NCBI RefSeq assembly: GCF_000280055.1 | Contig: NZ_ALAB01000039.1 | Coordinates: 62,001 to 126,000, forward strand | Direction: 5' to 3' | Length of the DNA: 64,000 nt | Source of the DNA: Alishewanella aestuarii B11 | GTDB lineage: Bacteria > Pseudomonadota > Gammaproteobacteria > Enterobacterales > Alteromonadaceae | Part shown: one piece after another, positions 19,389 through 29,694 of the stretch | Position numbering within the stretch: position 1 is the stretch's first letter | How the letters are laid out: each line of letters starts with the position of its first letter | Position numbers and translations under genes: made by a program | Notes under the pieces: model-generated | Told to the model about the DNA's origin: nothing | The model's database searches: none | What the model saw: only the letters and a program-made list of their open reading frames with translations

Positions 19389-20412
19389 GAAAAAAGCCGT
19401 TAAAGAATTTGATATCAGCAAGCTTGACGGTGTTGAGAAAGCTGCCATCCTGCTGCTGAGCTTATCAGAAGAAGATGCTGCCCAGATCCTGAAACATCTG
19501 GAGCCGAAGCAGGTACAGAAAGTGGGTTTGGCGATGGCACAAACCACTGATCTGAATCAGGCCAAAATTGCCGCGGTGCACCGGCGCTTTATTGAGCAGA
19601 TCCAGAACTTCAGTACCATTGGCTTCCAAAGCGAGGAATTTATCAAGCGTGCTCTGACAGCAGCGCTGGGTGAGGAAAAAGCCGCTAATCTGATAGACCA
19701 AATCGTATTAGGCGGTGGCGCCCGCGGTCTGGACTCGCTGAAGTGGATGGATTCAAAACAGGTTGCCAATATTATCCGCAATGAGCACCCGCAGATCCAA
19801 ACCATTGTTTTATCCTATCTGGAGCCGGAGCAGTCAGCCGAAATTCTATCCCAGTTCCCGGAGAAGGTGCGGCTGGATCTGACGATGCGGATCGCCAACC
19901 TGGAAGAGGTACAACCGGCGGCGTTACAAGAATTAAACGAAATTATGGAGAAACAGTTTGCTGGTCAGGCCGGTACCCAGACCGCGAAGATGGGTGGCCT
20001 GAAAGCGGCTGCCGATATTCTGAACTATCTGGATACCAACCTGGAAGGTCAGCTGATGGATGCTATCCGTGAGCATGACGAGGAAATGGCACAACAAATT
20101 CAGGATCTGATGTTTGTGTTTGAAAACCTGATTGATGTCGATGATCGTGGTATTCAGACGATACTGCGGGAAGTGCAGCAAGATGTGCTGATGAAAGCAC
20201 TGAAGGGCACGGACGAGAATCTGAAAGAGAAAATCTTCAAAAACATGTCGAAACGCGCAGCTGAGCTGTTACAGGATGATCTGGAAGCCATGGGGCCGGT
20301 GCGCGTCAGCGAAGTGGAAACGGCGCAAAAAGAAATTCTGTCGATTGCCCGTCGCTTATCTGATGCCGGTGAAATTATGCTCGGTGGCGGTGGCGGTGAA
20401 GAATTCCTCTAA
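19381..20412 (+). CDS. fliG: Flagellar motor switch protein FliG
   Basis: 343-aa rotor protein. The N-terminal domain (LDGVEKAAILLLSLSEEDAA) binds FliF, the middle domain has the EHPQ motif (IIRNEHPQIQTIVLSYLEP), and the C-terminal torque helix includes VLMKALKGTDENLKEKIFKN and MSKRAAELLQDDLEAMGPVR with the charged residues that meet the stator. All standard domains are present at normal length. It overlaps fliF by 8 nt and is followed by fliH. Confidence 0.97.
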   Translation: MSEKKAVKEFDISKLDGVEKAAILLLSLSEEDAAQILKHLEPKQVQKVGLAMAQTTDLNQAKIAAVHRRFIEQIQNFSTIGFQSEEFIKRALTAALGEEKAANLIDQIVLGGGARGLDSLKWMDSKQVANIIRNEHPQIQTIVLSYLEPEQSAEILSQFPEKVRLDLTMRIANLEEVQPAALQELNEIMEKQFAGQAGTQTAKMGGLKAAADILNYLDTNLEGQLMDAIREHDEEMAQQIQDLMFVFENLIDVDDRGIQTILREVQQDVLMKALKGTDENLKEKIFKNMSKRAAELLQDDLEAMGPVRVSEVETAQKEILSIARRLSDAGEIMLGGGGGEEFL

Positions 20413-20422
20413 GGCCAGCTGA

Positions 20423-21226
20423 ATGAGTAACCAAGATGCGTTCCGTTACAAGAAACCGTTCTCACCAGACGCAGAGGTCGAAGATCTGCTGCGTGCCTGG
20501 CAGACGCTGGATCTGACTGCCGAGGTGGAGCAGGATGAGACCACCAACGCACTGAACCTGAAACGGCCGACCTCGTCAGTGGTAGCCCAGGAAGAAGACA
20601 GCAGCGAAATCAAGCCGCTTACTGCGGATGAGATTGAACAGATCCGGCAGGCTGCGTATGAAGAAGGTGTAGCTCAGGGTAAAGAAGAAGGCTTTAGTCA
20701 GGGTTATCAGGACGGACGTTTGCAAGGTCTGCAGGATGGCACGGCGCAGGGATTGGCTGAGGGTAAGAAACAAGGCCTGATGGCAGTGCAACCGGAAATT
20801 GATGAAAAACTGGGCCAGCTGACCTTGCTGCTGGACCAGCTACAACAACCGTTGGCCGGTTTGAACCAGCAGGTAGAGCAGAGCTTGCTGGAGTTAGCCC
20901 TGGCAATGGCCAAGGCGGTGATTGGGGTCGAGGTCAAGACCAATCCGCAGGTGATCCTATTGGCTGTACAGGAAGCAACTGCCGCATTACCACTGAAAAC
21001 CGAACTGATGCGGATTAAATTACATCCTGATGATCTCGCCATTATCCGTAGTCATTACAGTGACGAGCAAATACAAGCCCAACACTGGCAACTGCTGGCC
21101 GATCCCTTGCTTGAGCGCGGTAGTTGCCTGGTCGAAGCTGAAAAAACCAGTGTTGACAGAAGTTTGACGCAACGCATTAACAGCAGTCTGGAACACTTCC
21201 TGCATCAGGCCGATAACGAACACTAA
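20423..21226 (+). CDS. fliH: Flagellar assembly protein FliH
   Basis: 267-aa regulator of the export ATPase FliI. The N-terminus is variable and acidic. The middle has the glycine-rich repeat typical of FliH, G-x-x-x-G spaced (EGVAQGKEEGFSQGYQDGRL then QGLQDGTAQGLAEGKKQG). The C-terminal part (LLELALAMAKAVIGVEVKTN; LLERGSCLVEAEKTSVDRSL) is the conserved FliI-binding domain. It lies between fliG and fliI, as in polar flagellar clusters. Confidence 0.93.
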   Translation: MSNQDAFRYKKPFSPDAEVEDLLRAWQTLDLTAEVEQDETTNALNLKRPTSSVVAQEEDSSEIKPLTADEIEQIRQAAYEEGVAQGKEEGFSQGYQDGRLQGLQDGTAQGLAEGKKQGLMAVQPEIDEKLGQLTLLLDQLQQPLAGLNQQVEQSLLELALAMAKAVIGVEVKTNPQVILLAVQEATAALPLKTELMRIKLHPDDLAIIRSHYSDEQIQAQHWQLLADPLLERGSCLVEAEKTSVDRSLTQRINSSLEHFLHQADNEH

Positions 21227-21260
21227 TCAGGCCCTCCGGCCGTTGTGACAGTGAGCTAAG

Positions 21261-22604
21261 ATGGCTGAACCCGCTAAACTGCAGCAGTTTTTGCAGCAAC
21301 AACATCAATTTATTCAATCCAGCAAGCCTGCGGTGTCCGGCCGTTTGGTGCGGGTCGTCGGTTTGACCCTGGAAGCCACCGGCTGCAGCGCTGCCATTGG
21401 TCAGGCGTGTTTAGTTGAGGGTGCCCGTGGCGATCTGCTGGCTGAAGTGGTTGGCTTTGCACAGGATAAAGTGTTTTTAATGCCGCAAGAGGATATCGAG
21501 GGCGTGGTACCGGGTGCCAGGGTAACTCCGTTACTGCAGTACAAAGGGGTACCTCTAAGTATGAGCTTATTGGGGCGGGTGATTGACGGTGTTGGCAGAC
21601 CTCTGGACGGTAAAGGCCCCATCGCGGCGACGCAGTTTAGCAGTGGCAAAGGTAAAGCCATAAACCCTTTACACCGGCGTCCGATTAAACAGCCGCTGGA
21701 TGTCGGCGTCCGCACTATCAATGCCATCCTGACAGTGGGAAAAGGCCAGCGTATGGGCCTGTTTGCCGGCTCTGGGGTCGGAAAGAGCGTACTGCTCGGC
21801 ATGATGACCCGCGGCACTGCCGCAGATGTTATCGTGGTCGGGCTGGTCGGTGAGCGTGGTCGGGAGGTAAAAGAGTTTATCGATGAGATCCTGGGCGAAG
21901 ACGGTAAAAGCCGGGCTGTGGTCGTGGCGGCGCCGGCAGATGTTTCGCCGCTAATGCGGCTAAAAGGCTGTGAAACTGCGGTTCAGGTTGCGGAGTATTT
22001 CCGGGACCAGGGGCTTGATGTGTTATTACTTATTGATTCGATCACCCGCTATGCCCAGGCCCAGCGTGAAATAGCGCTGGCCGTTGGTGAGCCGCCCGCG
22101 ACTAAAGGTTACCCCCCTTCGGTGTTTGCCAAATTACCGGCACTGGTTGAGCGGGCCGGTAACGGTTCTGGCCACCAGGGCTCAATTACGGCCTTTTACA
22201 CGGTATTATCTGAAGGCGATGATTTACAGGATCCGATTGCCGATGCGTCGCGGGCGATCCTGGATGGTCATATCGTGTTATCGCGGCAACTTGCTGACGC
22301 TGGACACTTTCCTGCCATTGATATTGAGAAGTCAATTAGCCGGGTGATGCCGGCCGTTACCAGCGAAGAGCATCAGTTACTGGCGCGCAGTATTAAGCAA
22401 CTCTATGCCAGCTACCAGCAAAGTAAAGATCTGATCGCTATCGGCGCCTATGTTCGCGGTAGTGATCCCCAGTTGGATCTGGCTATTCAGTTGTTACCGC
22501 GGATCAATCAGTTCCTGCAGCAGGGGATGAAAGATGTGGTGCCTTACGATGATTGCCTGAGCGCATTAAGCCAGTTGGCGCCAAATCAGCGGGGTAGAGC
22601 ATGA
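21261..22604 (+). CDS. fliI: Flagellum-specific ATPase FliI
   Basis: 447-aa F1-beta-like ATPase of the flagellar type III export apparatus. Walker A is [15 protein letters not shown], Walker B region [20 protein letters not shown], followed by [27 protein letters not shown] and the arginine-containing [10 protein letters not shown]. Length and motifs are complete. It overlaps fliJ by 4 nt (ATGA), as expected for coupled synthesis with its partner. Confidence 0.97.
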   Translation: MAEPAKLQQFLQQQHQFIQSSKPAVSGRLVRVVGLTLEATGCSAAIGQACLVEGARGDLLAEVVGFAQDKVFLMPQEDIEGVVPGARVTPLLQYKGVPLSMSLLGRVIDGVGRPLDGKGPIAATQFSSGKGKAINPLHRRPIKQPLDVGVRTINAILTVGKGQRMGLFAGSGVGKSVLLGMMTRGTAADVIVVGLVGERGREVKEFIDEILGEDGKSRAVVVAAPADVSPLMRLKGCETAVQVAEYFRDQGLDVLLLIDSITRYAQAQREIALAVGEPPATKGYPPSVFAKLPALVERAGNGSGHQGSITAFYTVLSEGDDLQDPIADASRAILDGHIVLSRQLADAGHFPAIDIEKSISRVMPAVTSEEHQLLARSIKQLYASYQQSKDLIAIGAYVRGSDPQLDLAIQLLPRINQFLQQGMKDVVPYDDCLSALSQLAPNQRGRA

Positions 22605-23053
22605 GTAGTAAACTGGCCCTGCTGATCAAAGTACAGAAAGAACGCGAAGAGCAACTGCAGGCAAATTTTGTCCGGGCACAACAGATGTACCAGCAAGCCG
22701 AGCAAAAATATCAGGGGCTTGCGCAATACCGCACTGACTACATCCAACAAAGCCAGCAGCAGGGCTCAATAGGGCTGGGCGGCAGGCAGTATAACCAGTT
22801 TCTGGCCTTTATCAGCAAATTAGATGAGGCATTAAGCCAGCAAGCGCGGGTGGTACAGCAAAGCCGAAACGCAGCTGAACAACGCAAACAAAGCTGGTTG
22901 AAGATGCAAACCAAACGTAAGGCATTAGAGAAATTGCTGCAGTTAGCAGCTGAACGTGAACAGCTGACGCAGGAGCGGCAGCAACAAAAACTGGCAGATG
23001 ATTATGCCCTGCAGCGCTTTATGCAGCAGCGGCTGTTGCTAAACAGTGACTAA
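22601..23053 (+). CDS. fliJ: Flagellar export protein FliJ
   Basis: 150-aa, almost entirely alpha-helical coiled coil rich in Gln, Lys and Glu, matching the FliJ chaperone/ATPase stalk. It starts [20 protein letters not shown], with the [20 protein letters not shown] block and a long C-terminal heptad region ([20 protein letters not shown]). It ends the fliE-J unit; 221 bp without a gene follow before fliK. Confidence 0.92.
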   Translation: MSSKLALLIKVQKEREEQLQANFVRAQQMYQQAEQKYQGLAQYRTDYIQQSQQQGSIGLGGRQYNQFLAFISKLDEALSQQARVVQQSRNAAEQRKQSWLKMQTKRKALEKLLQLAAEREQLTQERQQQKLADDYALQRFMQQRLLLNSD

Positions 23054-23274
23054 GCAGAGGCAGCGGGTCAAACCGACAGCGTGAGCTGGCGCGCCGATGT
23101 CATTACCCCGGGTCACTGAAAACTGGCGCGAATTTTGAATGTAATTTGTCAGCAGTACTGTGACAAGCATTTTTGCAGCGCAAAGATGGCGAACAAATAA
23201 AGCCCAAGGTCAGTCAGTGCACAAGCTAATACTGACCGCAGGCGCAAGTAGCAACGGATTACAGGTATATCTCT

Positions 23275-25206
23275 ATGACGCAAGGTGTGCAGATATCAAT
23301 GCTGTTAAACCCGGCAGAGTCGCTGGCATTTAGCGAAGTGCCGGGTTTTGCCACTACGGCGGAGGCTGGCTATAACGGCGAAACCACTTTTGCCCGCTTG
23401 CTCAGTGACGAACAACAACAACAGTTGCCGCAGCGGCAGTCTGTTGCCGCTGTACCCAGCCAGCTTGCCTCCCCTGAACCCGTTGCAGAAGCTGAGCTGA
23501 CTCCGCTACCGGTACCAGCCGTTGTGGCAGCGGATCCGGCCGGGCAATCAGTGGCAGCAGCTGCTGAATCAATACCAGTAGAATTGTCTGATGCGGACAT
23601 TGCCGTCTGGTCCGAAATTTCGTTACCGCCTGTTGAACCTGAGCCGGTTGCACAGCAGGCGGCTATTTCCTGGTTGGGCTTAATTGAACAGGCAAACCAA
23701 ACCAGTGCACAGTTGGATAAAAAGCGTTTTATGGCGATCCAACAGCAGTTAATGCAGCACCAGGTAATTGAACAGCAAATCGGGCCTGTACCAGAGTCGC
23801 CATTATTACCGGCAGAGCAAGCAGAGTTAATTTTCAGTCAGCAGTTTGACACCACAAGACAACAGAGCAGTAGCAGCCCGACAACTAAAGTTGGCACGGC
23901 GCAGCAATTATCAGAGCCTGTAATATCTGCGCCCGCTATAGCGGCGTCGGCTACTGAGCCATCAGGCACCGAGGTTGAGCAAGAAACGGCTCAAGCCAAC
24001 CTCGACCCCGTGCTGCAACTTCAGGCGAAGTCGGAGCGAACCGCTGTCACGCAAGCAGCGGCTGATTTAGAACGTACGATCATGCAGCCGGTGGTCAGTG
24101 CCAAAGCTGCAGGCGTTACCGACGGTCAGGCTGATAAAGCGATAGTCAGCACGCCGACTTCTGCTGTGCCGCAGACGCCACTTCAGCCAGCGATAGCTCC
24201 GGAAACTACCTCTGCCGCGCTGCTTACGCCGGAGCAAGAAGTTGTTGAACTGATGCAACAGATGCTGCCGTCCCAAGCGGCTCAGCAGACAGCCCCGTTG
24301 AGTAGCAGTAAAGCCGTCGCGGATCCAACAGTGCCAGTGGATAAAACGCCGGTTGAGCCAGTTGTTGTTATTAACGATGTAGCTGAGGTCGCTACCCTGG
24401 CTGTTACGGCAGCGCCTCAGGCTGTCAGCCAGTCTGCGGCGCCGCTGCAAGCTGCGGTTAGCCGTGTTGCGGGAACCTCGCCGGCAGCAAAGGGAACAGC
24501 GGAGCGGCATAGTAAAGTTGACAGCGAAACAGCGTCACGCGAACGCAGTGCTGGTCGTAACGTCAGCCTGACAGATGCGATTCCGCCAGTGGAAACCAGC
24601 GCAGACAAAGCCTTGCCGCCGATTAGTCGGTTGGAGGTCGTGCTAGCCGCAAACAGCGCCAGCGCAGTGCAAGTGCAAGCTGGCAACTTAGCTGAAACGA
24701 CGACCCAATTACAAAACCGGTTTGAGCAGCAGCTTATACAGCAACAGAAAGCGGATGCTCCGGTTGCCAGTCCAGAGCTGAGTGCGAAATTAAAGCAACT
24801 GAATCTGCAGCAGCAGGATGCCACTTTGCAGCTGCGTGAGCGGGTGCATGTAATGGTCAGACAAAATATTCAGGTTGCCGAAATCCGGCTTGATCCTGCA
24901 GAGCTTGGTCAGATGCAGATCCGGGTAAATCTGCAGCAGGAACAAGCGTCAGTGCAATTTATCGTGCAGCAGCAAGCAGCAAAAGAACTATTGGAGCAGC
25001 AAATGCCCCGTTTACGGGAAATGTTACAGCAACAAGGGATCCAATTGGGAGAAGGCCAGGTGCAGCAGCAAGAGCGGCAGCAAACCGGTCAGAATAGTCA
25101 GGGGCAGCAGCAAGGCACAGAATTGGCTGATACAGGCGATGACGCAATGCCGACCCAGCAAATTAAGGTTAAGCTTTCTGAGCGTTTGGTTGACTACTAT
25201 GCTTAA
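23275..25206 (+). CDS. fliK: Flagellar hook-length control protein FliK
   Basis: 643-aa hook ruler and substrate-specificity switch. The first 500 residues are a disordered, Ala/Pro/Gln/Thr-rich ruler region. The C-terminal Flg_hook domain is clear (LRERVHVMVRQNIQVAEIRL; DPAELGQMQIRVNLQQEQAS; VQFIVQQQAAKELLEQQMPR), ending in a Gln-rich tail. It is somewhat long, which may reflect ruler length. The 221-bp gap upstream suggests a separate promoter, but no sigma-54 site with correct spacing was found. Confidence 0.92.
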   Translation: MTQGVQISMLLNPAESLAFSEVPGFATTAEAGYNGETTFARLLSDEQQQQLPQRQSVAAVPSQLASPEPVAEAELTPLPVPAVVAADPAGQSVAAAAESIPVELSDADIAVWSEISLPPVEPEPVAQQAAISWLGLIEQANQTSAQLDKKRFMAIQQQLMQHQVIEQQIGPVPESPLLPAEQAELIFSQQFDTTRQQSSSSPTTKVGTAQQLSEPVISAPAIAASATEPSGTEVEQETAQANLDPVLQLQAKSERTAVTQAAADLERTIMQPVVSAKAAGVTDGQADKAIVSTPTSAVPQTPLQPAIAPETTSAALLTPEQEVVELMQQMLPSQAAQQTAPLSSSKAVADPTVPVDKTPVEPVVVINDVAEVATLAVTAAPQAVSQSAAPLQAAVSRVAGTSPAAKGTAERHSKVDSETASRERSAGRNVSLTDAIPPVETSADKALPPISRLEVVLAANSASAVQVQAGNLAETTTQLQNRFEQQLIQQQKADAPVASPELSAKLKQLNLQQQDATLQLRERVHVMVRQNIQVAEIRLDPAELGQMQIRVNLQQEQASVQFIVQQQAAKELLEQQMPRLREMLQQQGIQLGEGQVQQQERQQTGQNSQGQQQGTELADTGDDAMPTQQIKVKLSERLVDYYA

Positions 25207-25296
25207 GCAACAGCCAACTGTCTGACTTTTCATTTACAAAGTTTCGGGCCGGTGAGCATAATAACATCTTTACAGTGGGGCTGAGGGAGCCGTGGT

Positions 25297-25812
25297 ATGG
25301 CGGAAAATGAACTGGAATTGGTCGATCAGGGTGCAAAAAAGAAAAAACTGATCATTATCGGCGCAGCGGCCGGCCTGCTACTGGTATTGGCGGTGGTGGC
25401 ATTTTTTCTGTTAAGTGGCGGTGACAGCAGTGCGCCTGTAACCACTGAGCAAGCTGGTGTTGAAACCGGCGCTGGCCCAACCGTGGCGCAGGGCTCGGCG
25501 CTTTATGTGCAGATGCCACGACCTTTTGTGTTTAATGTTGCGGGGGCAAACCGGGATCGGCTGGTACAGATCCGGGTGCAACTGATGGTCCGTGGCGATG
25601 CCAATCAGGCGCTGGCGATGCGGCATATCCCATTAATTGAAGGAACTTTACTGGCGACCTTTAGTACCGCCAGTGCTGATGAATTAATAACGTCAACCGG
25701 GAAAGAACAATTAAAGAACAAAGCGCTGATCGATTTGCAAACCGCGATGCTGGATGTGGTGGGCAGTGCTGTCGTCGCAGAAGTTTTGTTTACCGGTTTT
25801 GTGATGCAATAA
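25297..25812 (+). CDS. fliL: Flagellar basal body-associated protein FliL
   Basis: 171-aa single-pass inner-membrane protein that surrounds the stator. It has a short cytoplasmic N-terminus, a transmembrane segment near residues 17-40 (KKLIIIGAAAGLLLVLAVVA) and a periplasmic stomatin-like domain beginning YVQMPRPFVFNVAGANRDRL. The C-terminal VLFTGFVMQ is the usual family ending. It follows fliK after 90 bp and leads into fliMNOPQR-flhB. Confidence 0.94.
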   Translation: MAENELELVDQGAKKKKLIIIGAAAGLLLVLAVVAFFLLSGGDSSAPVTTEQAGVETGAGPTVAQGSALYVQMPRPFVFNVAGANRDRLVQIRVQLMVRGDANQALAMRHIPLIEGTLLATFSTASADELITSTGKEQLKNKALIDLQTAMLDVVGSAVVAEVLFTGFVMQ

Positions 25813-25827
25813 CAAGAGTGAATAACA

Positions 25828-26916
25828 GTGTCTGACTTACTATCGCAGGATGAAATTGATGCGCTGTTACATGGCGTCGATGAAGTCGAAGAAGAAGAAG
25901 TAGATAGCAGCGATGGCGCCGATGGCGGGCGCACGGTGCAGTTTGACTTCTCATCCCACGACCGTATCGTTCGTGGTCGTATGCCTACGCTGGAAATGGT
26001 AAACGAGCGGTTTGCCCGTCATATGCGGATCAGTTTGTTTAATATGATGCGCCGCACTGCCGAGGTGTCAATCAACGGCGTGCAGATGATCAAATTCGGC
26101 GAATATGTTCATACCCTGTTTGTACCGACCAGCTTAAATATGGTGCGGTTCCGGCCATTAAAAGGTACCGGCCTGATCACCATGGAAGCGCGTTTGGTGT
26201 TCATTCTGGTAGATAACTTCTTTGGTGGTGATGGTCGTTATCACGCCAAGATTGAAGGCCGCGAATTTACGCCAACAGAGCGGCGTATTATTCAAATGCT
26301 GTTAAAACTGATTTTTGAAGATTACAAAGAAGCCTGGGCACCGGTAATGGATGTCTCGTTCGAGTATCTGGACTCTGAAGTCAACCCGGCAATGGCGAAT
26401 ATCGTCAGCCCGACAGAAGTGGTGGTGATTAGCTCCTTCCATATCGAACTGGACGGTGGTGGCGGCGATTTTCATGTCACCTTGCCGTATTCGATGTTGG
26501 AACCGATCCGCGAACTGCTGGATGCGGGTGTGCAGAGCGATAAGGAAGATACTGATCTACGCTGGTCAAAAGCGCTGCGTGACGAGATTATGGATGTGAA
26601 AGTTGACCTCAGTACCAAGATGCTGGACGTGGACTTGACCTTGCGTGACATTATGGAACTGAAAGCCGGTGACATTATCCCGGTTGAGATCCCGGAGCAT
26701 ATCACGGTATTAATCGAGGACTTACCCACCTTCCGCGCTAAGCTTGGCCGCTCACGGGACAATGTAGCGCTGAAGATCACCGAGAAAATTAAGCGGCCAG
26801 AGTCGGCGAAATCCGAAATGCAGGTCTTTACCAAGGGCGGCAGGCGCCTGGATAACGATGCCGATATTTTAGAATTAGAGGCTGATTTAAATATCAGCGA
26901 ACGAGACAGAAGGTAA
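25828..26916 (+). CDS. fliM: Flagellar motor switch protein FliM
   Basis: 362-aa C-ring protein starting with GTG. The N-terminal CheY-P binding peptide LSQDEIDALLHGVDE is intact. The middle CheC-like domain (FDFSSHDRIVRGRMPTLEMV, NERFARHMRISLFNMMRR) contacts FliG and the C-terminal SpoA domain (VDLSTKMLDVDLTLRDIMEL) pairs with FliN. It lies 6 nt before fliN. Confidence 0.97.
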   Translation: MSDLLSQDEIDALLHGVDEVEEEEVDSSDGADGGRTVQFDFSSHDRIVRGRMPTLEMVNERFARHMRISLFNMMRRTAEVSINGVQMIKFGEYVHTLFVPTSLNMVRFRPLKGTGLITMEARLVFILVDNFFGGDGRYHAKIEGREFTPTERRIIQMLLKLIFEDYKEAWAPVMDVSFEYLDSEVNPAMANIVSPTEVVVISSFHIELDGGGGDFHVTLPYSMLEPIRELLDAGVQSDKEDTDLRWSKALRDEIMDVKVDLSTKMLDVDLTLRDIMELKAGDIIPVEIPEHITVLIEDLPTFRAKLGRSRDNVALKITEKIKRPESAKSEMQVFTKGGRRLDNDADILELEADLNISERDRR

Positions 26917-26921
26917 CGAAG

Positions 26922-27299
26922 ATGGCAAATGATCAGGACACCATGGATGAATGGGCAGCCGCAATGGCGGAAGCCGAAGGCGGTGCTAAAGCGGTTGAGC
27001 TGGAAGAGCTGAGCGATGATAAAAGTTCTGAGGTGGACAGGCGCAAGCTGGATACAATCCTGGATATTCCGGTTACCATTTCGATGGAAGTCGGACGCTC
27101 AAAAATCAGTATTCGTAATTTGTTACAGCTAAACCAGGGCTCGGTAGTGGAGTTGGACCGTATCGCCGGTGAGCCATTGGATGTATTGGTAAACGGTACC
27201 CTGATCGCGCACGGTGAGGTGGTGGTGGTTAACGATAAATTCGGTATCCGTCTTACTGATGTAATCAGTCAAATCGAACGTATTAAGAAGTTACGTTAA
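26922..27299 (+). CDS. fliN: Flagellar motor switch protein FliN
   Basis: 125-aa C-ring protein. An acidic N-terminus precedes the SpoA/FliN domain (LDTILDIPVTISMEVGRSKI; LLQLNQGSVVELDRIAGEPL; VNGTLIAHGEVVVVNDKFGI; RLTDVISQIERIKKLR). Its stop overlaps the fliO start by one base. Length and sequence are standard. Confidence 0.97.
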   Translation: MANDQDTMDEWAAAMAEAEGGAKAVELEELSDDKSSEVDRRKLDTILDIPVTISMEVGRSKISIRNLLQLNQGSVVELDRIAGEPLDVLVNGTLIAHGEVVVVNDKFGIRLTDVISQIERIKKLR

Positions 27300-27880
27300 T
27301 GGCCAATACTGATTGCAGATCATTGAATAAAGGCGTGTTGTTGGCAGTGCTACTCTCTGCTAGTGCTGTGCAGGCAATATCGCCCGAAACTGGTAATCCG
27401 ACAGCCGTAGCGCAGGCAGTTGCAGAGCAGACAGAAACAGCAGAGCCGGCAAAAGATGAGCAGAGTAGTGCGCCAGCGCCAGCCACTGCCAGTAAGACCG
27501 CCACACCAGCTACTGGTCCGAATCAGTTCACCGAGCGCAGCGCGGTGCTTAATCCGGGCAGCGAGCAACGCAGTTCGCCGATGACGATACTGCAAATAGC
27601 CAGTTCTCTGACGCTGGTTATTTTACTGGTACTGGGTTTGGGCTGGTTATTCAAGAAATTGACGCTACGCTTGCCCGGTGGACGCCATATCAAGGTGGTA
27701 ACGGCTATGCCACTGGGGCAGCGAGAAAGGCTGTTAGTTATTGAAATACAAGGAAAACAGCGGGTTATTGGCGTCACTCCACATAGTGTTAATTTCCTCT
27801 TTGAATTAGAAAATCCACTTCCTGAAGAAAAGTTGGCATCAGATTTTCATACACAGCTGCAGTCATTCCTGAAAAAATAG
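27299..27880 (+). CDS. fliO: Flagellar biosynthesis protein FliO
   Basis: 193-aa FliO/MopB-type assembly factor for the FliP ring. It has an N-terminal hydrophobic stretch ([15 protein letters not shown]) that may be a signal sequence, an Ala/Thr/Glu-rich linker, a transmembrane helix near residues 97-118 ([20 protein letters not shown]) and the cytoplasmic FliO domain ([35 protein letters not shown]). It sits between fliN and fliP as usual. Confidence 0.92.
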   Translation: MANTDCRSLNKGVLLAVLLSASAVQAISPETGNPTAVAQAVAEQTETAEPAKDEQSSAPAPATASKTATPATGPNQFTERSAVLNPGSEQRSSPMTILQIASSLTLVILLVLGLGWLFKKLTLRLPGGRHIKVVTAMPLGQRERLLVIEIQGKQRVIGVTPHSVNFLFELENPLPEEKLASDFHTQLQSFLKK

Positions 27881-27888
27881 AAGTTGGC

Positions 27889-28635
27889 ATGCTGCGAGTG
27901 TTGTTTATTCTGTTGCTGGTGCTGTTAAGCCCACAACTGCTGGCCGATAACGGCACCTTATCGGCCGTTACTGTTACGACTAATCCAGATGGTTCTCAGT
28001 CCTACAGCGTGACGCTGCAGGTGCTGGCCATTATGACGGCGCTGAGCTTTATTCCGGCGATGGTCATTATGATGACCAGTTTCACCCGTATTATCGTAGT
28101 GTTAGCGATCTTGCGTCAGGCTATCGGTTTAATGCAAACGCCTTCTAACCAGGTGTTAATTGGTATCACACTATTTCTGACGTTCTTTATCATGGCGCCG
28201 GTCTTTAAGAGCATTAATGAGCAGGCGATTCAACCTTATCTGGAAGAAACCCTAAACCCGGTGCAGGCATTGGATGCAGCCATAGTGCCGTTAAAAGCTT
28301 TTATGCTGCATCAGACCCGGGTAAGAGATCTGGATACCTTTGCTCAGATCGCCGGTTTAGAGGTTGCGGAAAATCCGCAGGACTACCCGATGACGGTGGT
28401 GGTACCCGCCTTTGTCACCAGCGAGCTGAAAACGGCGTTTCAGATTGGTTTTATGTTATTTATCCCATTTCTGATTATTGATTTGGTGGTGGCGAGCGTA
28501 CTGATGGCGATGGGTATGATGATGCTATCGCCAATGATTATCTCGTTGCCGTTTAAACTGATGATGTTTGTACTGGTTGACGGCTGGATCCTGGTGATGG
28601 GCACCCTGGCGACCAGTTATGGAGTCGGCACATGA
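27889..28635 (+). CDS. fliP: Flagellar export gate protein FliP
   Basis: 248-aa core export-gate subunit with a cleavable signal ([20 protein letters not shown]) and four membrane segments. Diagnostic blocks are [40 protein letters not shown] and [20 protein letters not shown] with [14 protein letters not shown]. It overlaps fliQ by 4 nt. Confidence 0.97.
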   Translation: MLRVLFILLLVLLSPQLLADNGTLSAVTVTTNPDGSQSYSVTLQVLAIMTALSFIPAMVIMMTSFTRIIVVLAILRQAIGLMQTPSNQVLIGITLFLTFFIMAPVFKSINEQAIQPYLEETLNPVQALDAAIVPLKAFMLHQTRVRDLDTFAQIAGLEVAENPQDYPMTVVVPAFVTSELKTAFQIGFMLFIPFLIIDLVVASVLMAMGMMMLSPMIISLPFKLMMFVLVDGWILVMGTLATSYGVGT

Positions 28636-28901
28636 GTCCGGAAACCTTTGTTGACGTATTACGGGATTCCTTGTTTATCGTTATCCTGTTGGTCAGCGCC
28701 ATTATTCTGCCATCGTTGTTTGTCGGCTTAATAGTAGCAATCTTCCAGGCGGCTACCTCGATTAACGAGCAGACCTTAAGCTTCTTACCACGCCTAATTG
28801 TCACCCTGCTGGCGCTGATTTTCGGTGGTCACTGGCTGGTGCGGGTGATTATGGATTACACCACTGAACTTTATCAAAGCATTCCGCAGATAGTCGGGTA
28901 G
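28632..28901 (+). CDS. fliQ: Flagellar export gate protein FliQ
   Basis: 89-aa protein with two membrane helices, standard FliQ length. Signatures are [20 protein letters not shown], then [20 protein letters not shown] with [19 protein letters not shown]. It overlaps the fliP stop and is followed after 10 nt by fliR. Confidence 0.97.
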   Translation: MSPETFVDVLRDSLFIVILLVSAIILPSLFVGLIVAIFQAATSINEQTLSFLPRLIVTLLALIFGGHWLVRVIMDYTTELYQSIPQIVG

Positions 28902-28911
28902 GGCAGTACCG

Positions 28912-29685
28912 ATGGAAATTTTGATGGCAACCCTGATGCAGACCATAGCAGATTTTTTACTGCCGCTGTGTCGGGTATCCGGTATGCTAATGATTATGGC
29001 GGGTCTTGGTGTCAGGACAATTCCAACCCGAATTAAAACCGGATTAGTAGTGTTAATTACTCTGGTAATGATGCCGATGCTGCCGAAAACCATCTACCCT
29101 GAACTCATTTCATTTGCGATGTTACTGGAGGTATTGCTGCAGCTGACCATCGGCTTTGCACTGGGCTTTATCTCACTGATGTTTATCAATACTTTTATTT
29201 TAGCGGGGCAGTTATTGGCAACCCAAACTGGTTTAGCTTTTGCTTCGATGGCAGATCCGGCCAGCGGGATTTCGGTGCCTGCTATTGGTCAGTTTTATCT
29301 GATCCTGGCTACCTTGCTGTTCTTTGTCTTTAACGGCCACCTGATTATGATCCAAATGCTGGTATTCAGTTTTGAGACGCTGCCGATCAATGGTCAATGG
29401 TGGGATGTAACCAGTTACTGGACCGTTGTTGAATTCGGTGGCTGGATGTTTGCTACTGCTCTGGCTATTGCGCTGGCACCTATTGTCGCCATGTTAGTGG
29501 TGAATCTGTCCTTTGGTATTATGACCCGTGCCGCGCCGCAGTTAAATATTTTCTCGATTGGTTTTCCAATCACCATGCTATCCGGTTTGCTGATTTTATG
29601 GTTGACGCTGGATACTTTCTTATTTCATTACGAAAAGCAGTGGGAGCATGTCATCGACTATAGCTGCCGGCTGATAGGCTGTTAG
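28912..29685 (+). CDS. fliR: Flagellar export gate protein FliR
   Basis: 257-aa multi-spanning export gate subunit. Conserved blocks include LPLCRVSGMLMIMAGLGVRT, GFALGFISLMFINTFILAGQ, ASMADPASGISVPAIGQFYL and NIFSIGFPITMLSGLLILWL. It lies between fliQ and flhB at normal spacing. Confidence 0.96.
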   Translation: MEILMATLMQTIADFLLPLCRVSGMLMIMAGLGVRTIPTRIKTGLVVLITLVMMPMLPKTIYPELISFAMLLEVLLQLTIGFALGFISLMFINTFILAGQLLATQTGLAFASMADPASGISVPAIGQFYLILATLLFFVFNGHLIMIQMLVFSFETLPINGQWWDVTSYWTVVEFGGWMFATALAIALAPIVAMLVVNLSFGIMTRAAPQLNIFSIGFPITMLSGLLILWLTLDTFLFHYEKQWEHVIDYSCRLIGC

Positions 29686-29694
29686 GAGGCTGAC

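Noticed and set aside
23161..23177. Sigma-54 promoter before fliK
   Set aside because: Distance between the -24 and -12 elements is one base too long and the -24 lacks GG; kept only as a weak observation.
24067..24824. Antisense open frames across fliK
   Set aside because: They arise from biased Ala/Gln/Pro codons of the FliK ruler region and encode low-complexity Arg/Leu- or Cys/Ser-rich sequence.
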